Shown: positions 34,500 through 45,314 of the stretch, piece after piece
Layout: every line of letters begins with the position of its first letter
How positions within the stretch are numbered: the first letter of the stretch is position 1
Assembly (NCBI GenBank): GCA_032622095.1
Contig: CP136069.1
Span: forward strand, 15,360,450-15,424,449
Reading direction: 5' to 3'
Source of the DNA: Siphonodentalium dalli
Lineage: Eukaryota; Mollusca; Scaphopoda; Gadilida; Siphonodentaliidae
DNA: 64,000 bases
Program-made: the position numbers and the translations under genes
Notes under the pieces: generated by a model
The model's input: the letters and a program-made list of their open reading frames with translations, nothing else
Told to the model about the DNA's origin: nothing
The model's database searches: none

Positions 34500-34975
34500 A
34501 CTTAAATTTGCATCGGAATATGTTCTAACAGGACTTGCATCAGTAAACGCGTCAAAGGTTTCTGGTCCGGATGTGATAAGTACCAAACAATCATTAAGTA
34601 TCCCCCTCTCTGAGCTGTTTAATGCATGTATAGATGAGCCCCGCTTCCCACAAGCATGGAAACGAGCTAACACTGCCCCAATACTTAAAAAAGATAACCC
34701 ATCGGACGTTTCAAATTATAGACCCATCGCTTTATACTTAGTTGTATATCAAAGGTGCATTTTTGACAAAATATGGAATTGTTGTCCACAAACGGACTCA
34801 TATCATATCTGTATTTGTTCGTGGGGATTCCATCGTGTTTCAGCTCACCGATATATACGACCACATTTGTTCATCTTGGATATGGGGAAGATATACGGTG
34901 CGTTTTTGCGACATTAGTAAGGCGTTTGACAACGTTTGGCACCCTGTCTCTTATATAAATTAGAAAGAATATGCA
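34500..34975 (+). pseudogene. LINE reverse transcriptase palm, frameshifted
   Basis: The plus strand reads SGPDVISTKQSL, FNACIDEPRFPQAWKRAN, PILKKDNPSDVSNYRPIALY, then changes frame to HIISVFVRGDSIVFQLT and FCDISKAFDNVWH. These are RT blocks of the non-LTR type: 'P..WK.A...P..K......NYRPI', then the '..GF......QL' region and '(F/V).D(I/L)SKAFD.VWH'. At least one frameshift near 34740 breaks it. Jockey/CR1 group by motif memory. Confidence 0.88.
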
Positions 34976-35189
34976 TCACTGAAGACTTGCTGAAATTAAT
35001 AGAATCATTTCTTCCTATTCGTGAAAAGACTTATCGAAGGGGAATATTCTGAGTGAAAACTCGTGAATGTAATACCTCTACTCTACAACACAGTTAACCA
35101 TCAGCATACAGGAGATGACAGGTATGAATTCAGAAGAATAGACTTGAGACCCCCATTTTCTGAAATGTCATCGTATATCAACTCGTCCT

Positions 35190-35553
35190 TACCCGCAACT
35201 AAATGGAATGGAATGCACTCACTGACGAAATGAAAAACTCTGATACTTTGTAAATGTTTAAGTATAAAATGAAATCTGGTTTACGACAGAAGCAGTCGAA
35301 TGTAGATTATAGTTATTCCAAACACCGTAAAGCTCATATAATTCACAAACAACTACGTCGCAAATTGTGCACAAATTAAATGGAATGGAATGCACTCACT
35401 GACGAAATGAAAAACTCTGATACTTTGTAAATGTTTAAGTATAAAATGAACTCTGGTTTACGACAGAAGCAGTCGAATGTAGATTATAGTTATTCCAAAC
35501 ACCGTAAAGCTCATATAATTCACAAACAACTACGTCGCAAATTGTGCACAAAT
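35190..35553 (+). pseudogene. LINE ORF2 C-terminal tail, tandemly duplicated
   Basis: The tail (WNGMHSLTDEMKNSDTL, MFKYKMKSGLRQKQSNVD, HRKAHIIHKQLRRKLC) resembles the 'WN.LP...K...S...FK' and 'R...IIH..LR..' end of non-LTR polyproteins. It is present twice head to tail, 35201-35377 and 35378-35553 (177-bp unit), nearly identical, with an in-frame TAA in each. The duplication happened after the element died. Confidence 0.8.
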
Positions 35554-35622
35554 ATTTAGGTCCGATTTCCAACAAATTGATACATATTCTTGTTCATGAT
35601 GCGAGTAGTCTAATCGTGTGTC

Positions 35623-36021
35623 TTAACCCTTTACCCAACAGAACGGCCCTGTGCCAATGCATTCTCTTATATATGCGAGTCGACCATAGGTCGCCTCGCA
35701 TATATAAGAGAATGCATTGGCTTAACACATTAAAAATTATAAAATTGTTAAAGAATGTAAGAAAAAATGGTAAAAAGTGTTAATTTTTTTTTTGTTTAGG
35801 CCAATGCATTCTCTTATATATGCGAGGCGACCTATGGTCGACTCGCATATATAAGAGAATGTATTGGCACATGGCATAACTGTAACCATCACAATGTGGT
35901 CAATGAGCCGGTTCCAATGATATCCATATTTGTATGGTTCTATTGAGACAGACCGAAGATATTTTAGGCTGTTGAAGCTTTATTTGGCCGGTTTTGGCCG
36001 GTTTGTTGGGTAAAGGGTTAA
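35623..36021. mobile_element. TTAA-type palindrome MITE, copy 6
   Basis: TTAA at 35623-35626 and 36018-36021. Palindromes are at 35653-35721 and 35800-35868 (one arm base changed), with the long arm on the right. The right TTAA is also the left TTAA of the next element. Confidence 0.94.
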
Positions 36022-36668
36022 AGGGGTACTGTACACAAAGATAGGCGATTTTTTTTATTTACTCCCATTGAAATAACTTTCAAGTTAGATTGTGTTCGTG
36101 TTAAAAGTTTCGTATAAACCTAATTTAGCGAAAAAAATATTGATTGTTGGAAACAAAAATATTACGATTTCAAACTACGCGCCATGTTTTTGACCTTCAC
36201 CGGAGAAGACGCAGGTCGCAGGAAGAACCGGAAGTTCATTGCTCACAGCTTCGATTGATGCATTCAATCTCTTCCATCGAACAATCTCACTCCCTATAAA
36301 ATACTTGACGCTTTATGGCTCTTGTTTCTTTCTCCTTTTTTCCGAATCGGTTATAACGGGCCTTCTTTTGAAGGTAACATGTTTTGTTTGCAACTCAATA
36401 ATGTTCGTGAACGGCCGTCGATAAAAGACACGCAACATATGCGATTTCAAGAACGGTAACTCGTAATGGCATAATTCTCCATTTTATGACTCCAGCCATA
36501 AATGAATTTATATTAAATAATTAAATTTTACTTTTACGATAGCCTGTTAACCGGATCGTTTTCAGTAGACATCGTCGACTCATATTAGTTATTTTATAAT
36601 ATAATATTCATATTAGATCGCTATTGTCACCGGGAATTTATTGAAATTGGGGTACAGTACCCCTTTAA
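36018..36668. mobile_element. TTAA element with AGGGGTACTGTAC ends
   Basis: TTAAAGGGGTACTGTAC at the left and GTACAGTACCCCTTTAA at the right (TTAA 36665-36668) are perfect inverted repeats of 17 bp including the target. The 61-codon ORF inside has no motif. It abuts the previous palindrome MITE, sharing its TTAA. The ends resemble the AGGTACTCAA family (both begin TTAAAGG..TACT). Confidence 0.85.
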
Positions 36669-37088
36669 AGACGTCAAATTGGTGCCAGTTTGGTTCAGAG
36701 ATTTGGGTACTAAATTTGACAACAATGGGTTGGTAACCATAAAATTTATATATAGTCATTAAAATGGCTCAAATATAATGACTAGAGCATGTATATTGAT
36801 GTTAACAACGCAAATCCATGACTCGTGGGCGAAGTCAAACCCAAAACATACTCTGTTCATTGAACACTGTCCATCCTTCCAAGTTAAATTATTACACAGA
36901 AAACGGCCACTATATTACTTGAATAGACATGGTCCATTTCAACCTTCAAACTATCCCTACATACGAATTATGAAAGCAGGAATAATATAATACGATAAAT
37001 GAAGAGCGAATGTCTCACTTATTTTTAAGTGGTTCAGAGCACACATGTATGTGGTCTATATATCGTTACAGTTATGGGCGTGTAGTAA
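36669..37088. other. Non-coding stretch, nothing recognised
   Basis: A 70-codon plus ORF (36778-36990) shows no family features. Confidence 0.4.
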
Positions 37089-37234
37089 CCACACTACTAT
37101 GCTATGTATATATACTTACCTTATCGACGTATATTATCCACACTGCCATGCAACGTATATATATTTACCTTATCGACGTATAGTATCCACACTGCCATGC
37201 TACGTATATATACTTACCTTGTTGATGTTTGCTG
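37089..37234 (-). repeat. 49-bp tandem repeat duplicating a splice donor
   Basis: Three 49-bp units start with CCACACTGCCATG-type sequence at 37089, 37138 and 37187. Read on the minus strand, each holds AAG|GTAAGTATATAT (unit 2: GTAAATATAT). The unit at 37187 overlaps the true end of the lectin-like exon, so the exon's 5' splice site exists in three tandem versions. Confidence 0.85.
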
Positions 37235-37375
37235 CAGTCCAGTTTGTGAGAACAGAACTTCGGTACATGTCTCCACAGTTTGGGTTTCCCGGGCAAAGAT
37301 AGGTGTCATCGGTCCACGTGGGGCCTATTTTCTTGCCTGTTGCTTTTTTTGCAGAGAATATACCGATCCAATATT
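37218..37375 (-). CDS. C-type-lectin-like exon
   Basis: On the minus strand an acceptor TTGCTATTATTTCAG precedes 158 coding bases that end AACAAG|GTAAGT. The translation includes EYWIGIFSAKKATG, GPTWTDDTYLCPGNPNC and YRSSVLTNWTAANINK. The WIG...W.D....Y.NW pattern is that of the middle of a C-type-lectin fold. The exon enters in phase 1 and ends in phase 0. Its first codon is completed by one G from the preceding exon; the exon at 59217-59520 supplies exactly that. Alternatively, a reading at 37486-37600 (…CYCHSDD, donor GATG|GTGAGT) is also in phase, but it overlaps antisense LINE sequence. Binding residues cannot be judged from one exon. Confidence 0.55.
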
Positions 37376-37554
37376 CTGAAATAATAGCAATCATGGTCGA
37401 TATGAGATGCACTGTCAGATTTGACAACAAAAGTAGTACACATATCCGAAGTTAATTTAGCAAAATGAAAATGAAAATTACTCACCATCGTCAGAATGGC
37501 AATAGCATCTACATGTAATCCGACAGCAGAATGGGTGAACCCTGACATTTTGGT

Positions 37555-38240
37555 CGCAAAGATAATTATTGTTGACTATTGTCTGACTTTCAATCGGTGC
37601 GAACATCCACCGACATTGTAGGTTGGATATATGAAGGTAGATATAAGTACATATGTTCCAAATCCATGTATTAAATGACAAGGCAGTAGAAGTAAAGAAA
37701 CCATTTGTGCATGCTGTTCTGTTTCTGGTCATGATCATAAGGATTGTACAAATCCTAAAAAATAGTTCGAATTGTCAAGGTTCAAACGCTGCAATGGATC
37801 TTTCATGTCCCATATGGGACAATGAATTCAAGATACAAAGATGTAAGGCTGAAAAACATTTATCGTATATAGATACTAAGAACATAGTTGGTACCAGACC
37901 ATCAATTACTCAAGTCACATACTCAGCTGCCTTTTCTCGAAAAATGTTTGTTGATGCCGGCACTCAGACAGAGGGTCAAACAAAACTTGTCAGTATCTCA
38001 CTAGCAACTCAAGTTCAAGATAATTAAATTATTCCTGTTCCAGATCATGTCTCACAGGCAATGGATACAGCTCCTGCGGTTTTGTCATTTGCTACAAAAC
38101 CAACTTAGGAAGATGATTCCATTGTTCCAAAACAGAAATCTCCAAAATCCGTCAAAAGTTTTGACTCTCAGAACAACAGGTATGACAGTCAACTTGATGA
38201 ATTGATTAAGATTCACGCCAGAGTCAACAGATATTATAAA
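37555..38240 (+). pseudogene. LINE ORF1 (gag-like, CCHC) relic
   Basis: The plus strand reads LTFNRCEHPPTL, VGYMKVDISTYVPNP, TICACCSVSGHDHKDCTNP, then in another frame NCQGSNAAMDLSCPIWDNE, KAEKHLSYIDTKNIV and VDAGTQTEG. The order of 'LTF...P....(A)GY......Y.PNP.RC', C..C....H....C, 'C..CQG.H.A....C..W' and 'DAGTQT' is typical of the nucleic-acid-binding ORF1 protein of Jockey/CR1-group LINEs. In-frame stops (near 37613, 37672) and a frameshift near 37757 make it dead. The tail runs on to about 38240. Confidence 0.82.
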
Positions 38241-38426
38241 TATCTTATCAATCATTCATGGTGCTTGTTGGACAGCTACTTAAAATATTATGGTCTTGCT
38301 ATTAAAATTAAATTATTTATTTTTGCTGATTAATTTTATGCAGGTGTTATAACTTGGCTGTTCCCAAAGCAGTTTGCTGTTTTTATGATATTCTGTTTTA
38401 TATGTGTTTGCACAGTGGTCAGTCTC

Positions 38427-38870
38427 TTAACCCTTTACCCAAACGAACGGCCCTGTGCCAATGCATTCTCTTATATATGCGAGTCGACCATAGGTCGCCT
38501 CGCATATATAAGAGAATGCATTGGCCTAACAATTTTTTACAATTTTAATAATTTTTTCTTGTTTTCTTTAACAATTTTATAATTTCACCCATACAGAGCC
38601 CCAGACAAACATGAGCAGACGACACTCTTCTATATGCTTCTATATATGTGTGGGGCTCCCTGCAGGGTAATGGATGTTTTTTATTTTATGTCCTAAAAAT
38701 TGTAAGAAACATTTATTTTAACAAAATTGTTAGGCCAATGCATTCTCTTATATATGCGAGGCGACCTATGGTCGACTCGCATATATAAGAGAATGCATTG
38801 GCACAGGGTATTTTAGGCTGTTGAAGCTTTATTTGGGCGTTTTTGGCCGGTTTGTTGGGTAAAGGGTTAA
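38427..38870. mobile_element. Chimeric MITE: TTAA-type ends, TA-type core
   Basis: TTAA at 38427-38430 and 38867-38870 with CCCTTTACCC and GTTGGGTAAAGGG ends. Between the palindromes (38457-38525 and 38734-38802) it carries the TA-type spacer: TTTCACCCATACAGAGCCCC ... GGGGCTCCCTGCAGGG. The right flank after palindrome 2 is the TTAA-type long arm, shortened (ATTTTAGGCTGTTGAAGC). It therefore combines both families. Confidence 0.93.
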
Positions 38871-40449
38871 TGGTTCCCATCCCAATTGAGCACTCTCGTT
38901 CTGATTTTTGGGTGTTTTTATTTGTCTATATTTAGTTTTATTTTATCCCAATTTACGGTTACGTCTATACACAGTTGCTTCGCTTAATTCTGATTCAGTT
39001 TTCTCAGTCATGATGTGGCTTAACGGCTAAAACGACGTAAAATCCTAACCAAAAAACAAACATGGCTTTTCAGGTGTCGGTTTAAACAGTATTTATTCCA
39101 TGAACAATAAAACATAAATTACAACATATCAGAATATAACATCATGGACCGGATTCGACATCAAGCGTATGTGCTTATGTGAGTCGTTTCCGGGAATAAG
39201 TTTTTATCCATCCCACCAGCGAGAGAGCGACTGTCTGATTTATATAATATTGTGTCGTACGATATACTATCCTTAATCCAGATCATTTTTATTACTGTTG
39301 TTCCATGTAGCCGATTATTACTCTCGCGAGGTGGGGTGTGTATATGTACGTCAGGTAATGGCATTGTGTAATTGTGTATAGGCATGAAGAACAAATTAAT
39401 GTTTATAGATAATGATGGTGTATCTCTTCCCTATGTTTCTGTATAGATTCAGATATGTACATGTAGAATAAACTTCGTGTCGCAAAAGCGTCCAAAATAT
39501 ATCTTTTCACTTCTTTTCATTAACGTGTTATTATATATGGTATCATTTCCGGTGTCATTCTCCCCATGTATCACTGAGGGCCCTATAAAATGAATATTTA
39601 AATCATCCTAGGATTTTACGTTAATATCAGGACCATTTATATGGTTGGTATTCCATACATAAACATTTACTGACTTGCAGTTCTCATAATGGCATTTTAA
39701 TGGTGGGTTGGGGTTTCGCTTCATTCCTGAATATATGGACCGTACCGTGATATTGCATTTATTTGTGCAAGAAATACAGTGCAAAGGGCTAATTTTATTA
39801 TGAAACCAAGCCACTGCATGTAGAATCTACTGATCCAAGTAAGACAAGCAGGGTCATGTTACTACATGTAAGTGTTCAGCTTTTCGCATTATTTGTATAA
39901 TAGGCTTGTAACTCGGGTACACAAAAGTCAATTTTGAAGACAGCTTCCCAAAAATATCAATAAATCATCTTCGGTATTATCCTAATGAAACAAAAGCATG
40001 CTATCGGCAATTTGTATTATAACTTCCCCTCCATGATGACAGATATCGCAATTTTAAGAAAACAAATTACGCTTTCTCAAAAAGGTTTTTCAGAAAGATG
40101 ATAATAAAACCATATTTTATAATTCGTATTCAAATGTATATCAATTTTTTTCGAAATGTACTCCTATAATTAAAGGTACTATATGCCATTCCATTTCTAA
40201 CGTCTGTGTATTTCCAAAAAGCATAACCCTCCCCATAAAAACGCCATTAATCATGCACATTTCTTCGATGTCTTAAAATCAAAGGATTGTTATCCTGATG
40301 AATACAACAAAACACTATCGGAAAGCCACCCCTATTATGATAACAATGAACCAACTACCATAACAATCGCATAATAAATAAGCCGAGAAATAAACAATCT
40401 CGAAGCATCGAACTATGGTCTTCGGATTGTCTCAAACTGCGGGTCGCCA
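38871..40449. other. Long non-coding stretch, one doubtful LINE trace
   Basis: A minus ORF at 39161-39394 contains DVHIHTPPRESNNR, faintly like the 'YIPP..S' part of a LINE endonuclease. A minus ORF at 39608-39814 has a CxxC pair. Neither is convincing. No other features were seen. Confidence 0.3.
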
Positions 40450-40705
40450 ATTCAAGCGGATTATATGACACTTTTGTCCCTCATAAACGTGGGCCTACAA
40501 CGTCTTTGTGATATTTGAACGCAGTATAACCGATTGTGGTGGTTTACATACAACGCACAGAAATGTAAAACCATTGTATTCAATGATAAAGTGAAGAAAC
40601 TGCCTGTGCATCCAAGGAGATGGAAACTTGGTGACGGGTATATTGACGAAACTGATCGCAAAACCCATCTTGGCATTACGTTGCATAGAAGCGACTTCGC
40701 TCGTG
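40450..40705 (+). pseudogene. LINE RT fragment after the catalytic motif
   Basis: The plus strand reads ADYMTLLSLINVGLQRLCDI, stop, then LWWFTYNAQKCKTIVFN and WKLGDGYIDETDRKTHLGI. This matches the 'ADD..LLS....GLQ.LLD....W...YN..KC....F......W.LG...I.E...THLG' stretch following the RT active site of non-LTR elements; the YADD motif itself is degenerate (ADYM). It has an in-frame stop and is truncated at both sides. Confidence 0.82.
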
Positions 40706-41246
40706 AGTTCATCGACTGTATAAATGTTCGCGATCTGTCATAAGTACCGTTGTGGTACGAAACGTTCGTTGGGGTACTGTTGGAACGGAATTAAATTCTC
40801 TACAAGATGGTCACAACACCGAAGCGATATCTCGAACAATAACACCGTAAATCACGGTTATTTATTGTCCGAAGTACATGTACGCGAAAGTGAGTTGTGT
40901 TAAGAACTGACTTGTTCCATCTGCTTTCATGCACATTGGGGACCGGAACCATAGTGGTCAATAACTCAAATGGATACAATTTCTTAGTTCCGTCTTGTTC
41001 TATTTCAATATTGGCAATGTCTGAATCGTTCTGTATATAAGTCTTCTTGCCACATGGAACAATATAGATCTAAAATATGTTCGAAGCCGACACCTTATCA
41101 TATTTAAGCAGTATAGACAGGTTTATTTGAAACTACCCCGACCTTCACAATGCAAAACAGAATATAATATTGTAATTGATTGGATGGATAACCACCCAGT
41201 AGCTTGGTGGCTATATTCCGTTTCCCAAAAAAGGTTCATATCAGAT
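40706..41246. other. Non-coding stretch, nothing recognised
   Basis: No motif-bearing ORF or repeat. Confidence 0.4.
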
Positions 41247-41648
41247 TTAACCCTTTACCCAACAAACCGGCCAAAACCGGCCAAATAAAGATTCAACAGC
41301 CTAAAATATCTTCGGTCTGTCTCAATGGAACCATACAAATATGGATATCATTGGAACCGGCTCCTTGACCACATTGTGATAGTTACAGTTATGCCCTGTG
41401 CCAATGCATTCTCTTATATATGCGAGTCGACCATAGGTCGCCTCGCATATATAAGAGAATGCATTGGCCTAAAAAAAAATCTTTTTTTAACACTTTTTTA
41501 CCATTTTTTCTTACATTCTTTAACAATTTTATAATTTTTAATGTGTTAAGCCAATGCATTCTCTTATATATGCGAGGCGACCTATGGTCGACTCGCATAT
41601 ATAAGAGAATGCATTGGCACAGGGCCGTTCTGTTGGGTAAAGGGTTAA
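41247..41648. mobile_element. TTAA-type palindrome MITE, copy 7
   Basis: TTAA at 41247-41250 and 41645-41648, with the long arm on the left. Palindromes at 41400-41468 and 41550-41618 are both intact and perfectly mirrored. It is among the best-preserved members and a good reference copy. Confidence 0.95.
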
Positions 41649-43578
41649 GATGTTACTCTTCTATATTATTCATGCAGTGACATAACTGGTTATTTATGTT
41701 TGACATACACACATGTGTATAAGTCGTCAGTCTTCCGACGTTATAAGGGGTTGGTCTCACTTTACAGACATGCGGCAGGGGTTAACATGAACGTGTGATC
41801 GACTGTGTTGTTACAACGCTGACAATTAGGCCGATCCAAGCTAAGTGTTGTATCCAGGACACATAATATTATATTACATGAATCCGGTACGTTTTTTCTC
41901 CACTAGGCATTTTTAACAGTTTTACAAATGGTACAATTGTTTAGTTAGAGTATAAACCTTATTATCGGCATAATCTAGACACCACTTATCGTAAGTGAGA
42001 ACCGCCCTGTTAGATATCTAAAACGATGGCCATCTGCTGGCAGTAATTAACCCTCATACACCTGTTTTCGCGATGAAATATTTCGATATCCGGTAATCTT
42101 TTGTGCTCAATACAACTTCTCTTAGTTCTCTACCACATGCCAGGAGTTTTTTGTTATGTGGTAAGATATAACCACAACATACCGAAAACAATAGTTGTCT
42201 GCAAAACGGAACGATCCCGAATCATCACTTCGATTACCTTTATTCCCTTTCAAACTATTTCTTCGTTTATTTCACAAAATTGCTTTGACTTCCATAACAA
42301 AATGGCACTTTGCATTTTAGTATAGTTCTTCCACGGAAAAATGTTTACCCCGGATGAAAACGAATCCGATAGAGGTCACAAGACAATGGTAGTTCACTAA
42401 TCGTTACTTGAAGGTGTCGACGTCAGTGAGACTATATAAAGAGTCGACTTGACGTGTTAACTGCTGGTTGATATATCGGGTCTATTTAATTGACGGGAAA
42501 AATGTCGTCTTTTTGAGTATATTTATCGATCCATCCATCTATTGATTAATTATAAACGATGTAGGCCATCACCACGTCATCATCTACCTCAAGACACTGG
42601 CTTGAACTCCAAGCGTGAAATTAAGAACCGATCGTCCTTTTTTCTCAATCGTTTTTTTTTATATTTATCGATATGGGTTTTTAATGGTGTGGTGCCCAAG
42701 GACACTTGCAGAGAACAGCTATTGAGACCAACCCAAAACACAGCACGCGACACAAGGACTAATTATTACTGTGTAGCTTTGTAGACGTCGAACACAAGAA
42801 AAGCATAATAACATAAATGTTTTGTTCCTTTTCCGTTATTAGTGGCTATGTTGTCCAAGGAGACACATTTCGATGAATAGCTTGTCGATGAGTAGTGGTA
42901 TTTATTATGGTGTGTGCTATATATGTAAAGTCCACATGTCTATATGTAGTATTGTGTTTACAGTGATGTTGGTACTCATTTAAATACATCATACTGGAAA
43001 CCAACATGACAAACGTAGTATACTTGGGACAAAAGGGGCTTCCGAAAGTGTAGAAAATCAATTTGTTATTTTGGTGAATAGAGTTTATTGTTTAACTCTT
43101 ATTTGTCCTAAGTTCCAAAATGACATATTTTGCTTATTCAACACCATATAGTTAGTTCTAGTTTGCTCTAAGTGCAAAATTTCACACCTATAGGTCTACA
43201 TTTCTCAAAACTTTCGAGATATAATAGTCTTGTGCGGATTGATCTTAATAAAAATGAATAGTTAAGACATTAAGGTATCAAGCGATGTGAAGTTTTTCAC
43301 TGTAAACCATAAATTTTAGTCGTGACAGCAATACAAACTTTGAAAATCGATTTACTCAAAATCATAAAAAGTGCACTTAGGACTTTTGGAACTCAAGTCG
43401 CGATTAATGTTCAATGGTAATATTAAGCCAGGCCTTCGACTGCGAATACTAGTTTTAAGAGAAATGACAACCTTGTCATGTTGAAAGCAGACAAAATCAA
43501 CACGACTGTTATTTTGAATACTGATGATTACATAAATGAAGGGCTTATACCCAGCTTCAAGATGGGGTACTCTACGCA
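41649..43578. other. Non-coding stretch, nothing recognised
   Basis: ORFs of 71-99 codons (42101, 42542, 42846, 43352) lack motifs and splice context. Confidence 0.4.
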
Positions 43579-44044
43579 GGGGGGGGGGGGGGGTGAAAAA
43601 AATTCTTCGGCACGTATGCCGGGGTGGGTGGGTGATCAAAGCCACCAACAAGCAATTTTTTCCGCAACTAAAAAATATTTTCCTGCTTGTTTTTTTAGTG
43701 TTTTGGCAATGAGTTGGGCTTCAAAACCACTTGGAATCAGTTTGAATGACAGAAATAATGTAATTCTAACTGGTAAACTGACTGCAGGCAGTTATCGTGT
43801 TGTATTTTGTTGCAAATTTTGAAATCCAAGATGGCCGCTGGCAGCCATGTTTTTTTTGGCCGAATGACCTCAAAATGACTCATTCCTATTTACATGTCCA
43901 TGTTAACATCCATGATAAATAGTATGCACAGAAATTCATATACAGCTGGTGGTGGGTGGGTACAAAAAATGATTGAAAGGGAAAAAATGCCATACGTGCC
44001 TGAATTTGTTTTCCTACCCCCCCCCCCCCCCCCCCCCCCCCCCC
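43579..44044. repeat. Homopolymer-bounded segment (G15 ... C28)
   Basis: G15 at 43579-43593 and C28 at 44017-44044 are opposite-strand homopolymers about 420 bp apart. Between them lies CCAAGATGGCCGCTGGCAGCCATG (43826-43853), related to the repeat at 16136. ORFs crossing the runs are artefacts of poly-Gly or poly-Pro reading. Confidence 0.6.
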
Positions 44045-44562
44045 TGCTCTACGAGGAAATATCTATTGATATCAAAAATATTCATACCAAAGAACTTACT
44101 CTAGTACATGACATACATGACGGTTTGCGCTCCAAACGCACATACTATTAGTCGCTTTTGAATTTTTCTCACTATCGAAATAGGTCGATCCATATCTGAA
44201 CTACCTTTCTATGAACATTATGTAACACAAAAAGACGCATTGAAGTAATGAAAAATACAACTGCGAATATGGTGTTTGGGTCCCAAACACAACCCTGCCA
44301 TTTGAACGACATGGTACAGAAAAGAGCGTTCCGTGGTAGTCTATTCCTGATATGGTATAAATAAAGAGCGTTTTTGTGACTTCTGGCGAAAAGTTGAAAA
44401 TGGCTGTGACATTGGCAAGTGTTTTTCAGAGCGTATGAAGCCGGTATATCAAAAGTTCGTTTATTTGTCGACCTATCATATCGGTCGCTCCAAATTACGT
44501 AGAAAAAAATTGGAGGTTCGAATGAGCCATATCTGTTTAATAAACGTGAGGAGATTAGCACA

Positions 44563-45112
44563 CCATGAATGAATGAGTTTAATGCGAAAAGCCACAAATT
44601 AATGTGGAACATGCATAATAACATTTTCATCAGAATTTCATGTCTATACATAATAAGTTGTATGTAATACTTATATAAATATATCATATGCATACTGTAT
44701 ACATATATTTGCACACAAGCATATATCTATGTATGCGGAAATGCGTGTATATAAATTCACATGGATAACTCTATAGATCAGTGTACTATCTTAGTTGTAT
44801 TCTTTAAAACATGTTTCAAATAAATGCTTACGTTCTTCAATGTTGATATATTTTCAATCGCAAGGAGTCCATAAAACTTTTCTAGTGAAGGGTTTAACAA
44901 GTTATAGTCAGGGATGTATTTTCTCCTGAGTGTGACCAAATTATCGCAGATCAAGAGAATATGATACTCGTCACATGTTTCGGAACCGCACATTTTGCAT
45001 AGTAAACTCTCGTGTTTTCGCCATCTTGAAAGCTCGTTTGGCAGTTTATGGTTTGCTGTCCTAAATTTCACCAATTCTGGTATGAGATGTTGTGGTAGAT
45101 AAATAATCTATA
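44563..45112 (-). pseudogene. LINE 3' end: ORF2 tail and 3' UTR
   Basis: The minus strand reads IYLPQHLIPELVKFRTANHK (about 45112-45050), then LPNELSRWRKHESLLCKMC and DEYHILLICDNLVTLRRKYI, ending at 44778. 'FRT.NH.LP.E..RW.......C..C......DE.H.L..C......R.KY' is the C-terminal zinc-finger-like tail of CR1/Jockey-group ORF2. About 200 bp of AT-rich 3' UTR follow, ending AACTCATTCATTCATGG; short tandem tails of this kind are usual for CR1-type elements. 5'-truncated. The 180-codon ORF at 44172-44714 overlaps this UTR and is not a gene. Confidence 0.85.
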
Positions 45113-45314
45113 TGTACTCCCGAAAATTCACAAATTATGTGCTATACTATAAGGGATAGATCCCGCTTTTATAGCTTTTATAGCGGTAAAAAAGAACGTT
45201 CTACCAGGAAGTCCTATTATTTCACAATGCAACGAAATACATTAAAAGCACTGAAAAGATATGACGATTTTAGACTACTTCCTAAAGCCGATAGTTCGCC
45301 TACAGGAGACGTAC

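Noticed and set aside
37486-37640. Second lectin exon directly upstream of 37375
   Set aside because: The phase fits (…CYCHSDD then EYWIG), but the sequence overlaps the antisense of a LINE ORF1 relic and no good acceptor is visible.
39161-39814. LINE endonuclease fragment
   Set aside because: Only a weak PPRES-type motif; no catalytic residues or neighbouring RT sequence in the same orientation.
44172-44714. 180-codon minus ORF, the longest not caused by a tandem repeat
   Set aside because: It overlaps the LINE 3' UTR and 3' tail, has AT-driven composition (Y, I, L, F) and no recognisable domain.
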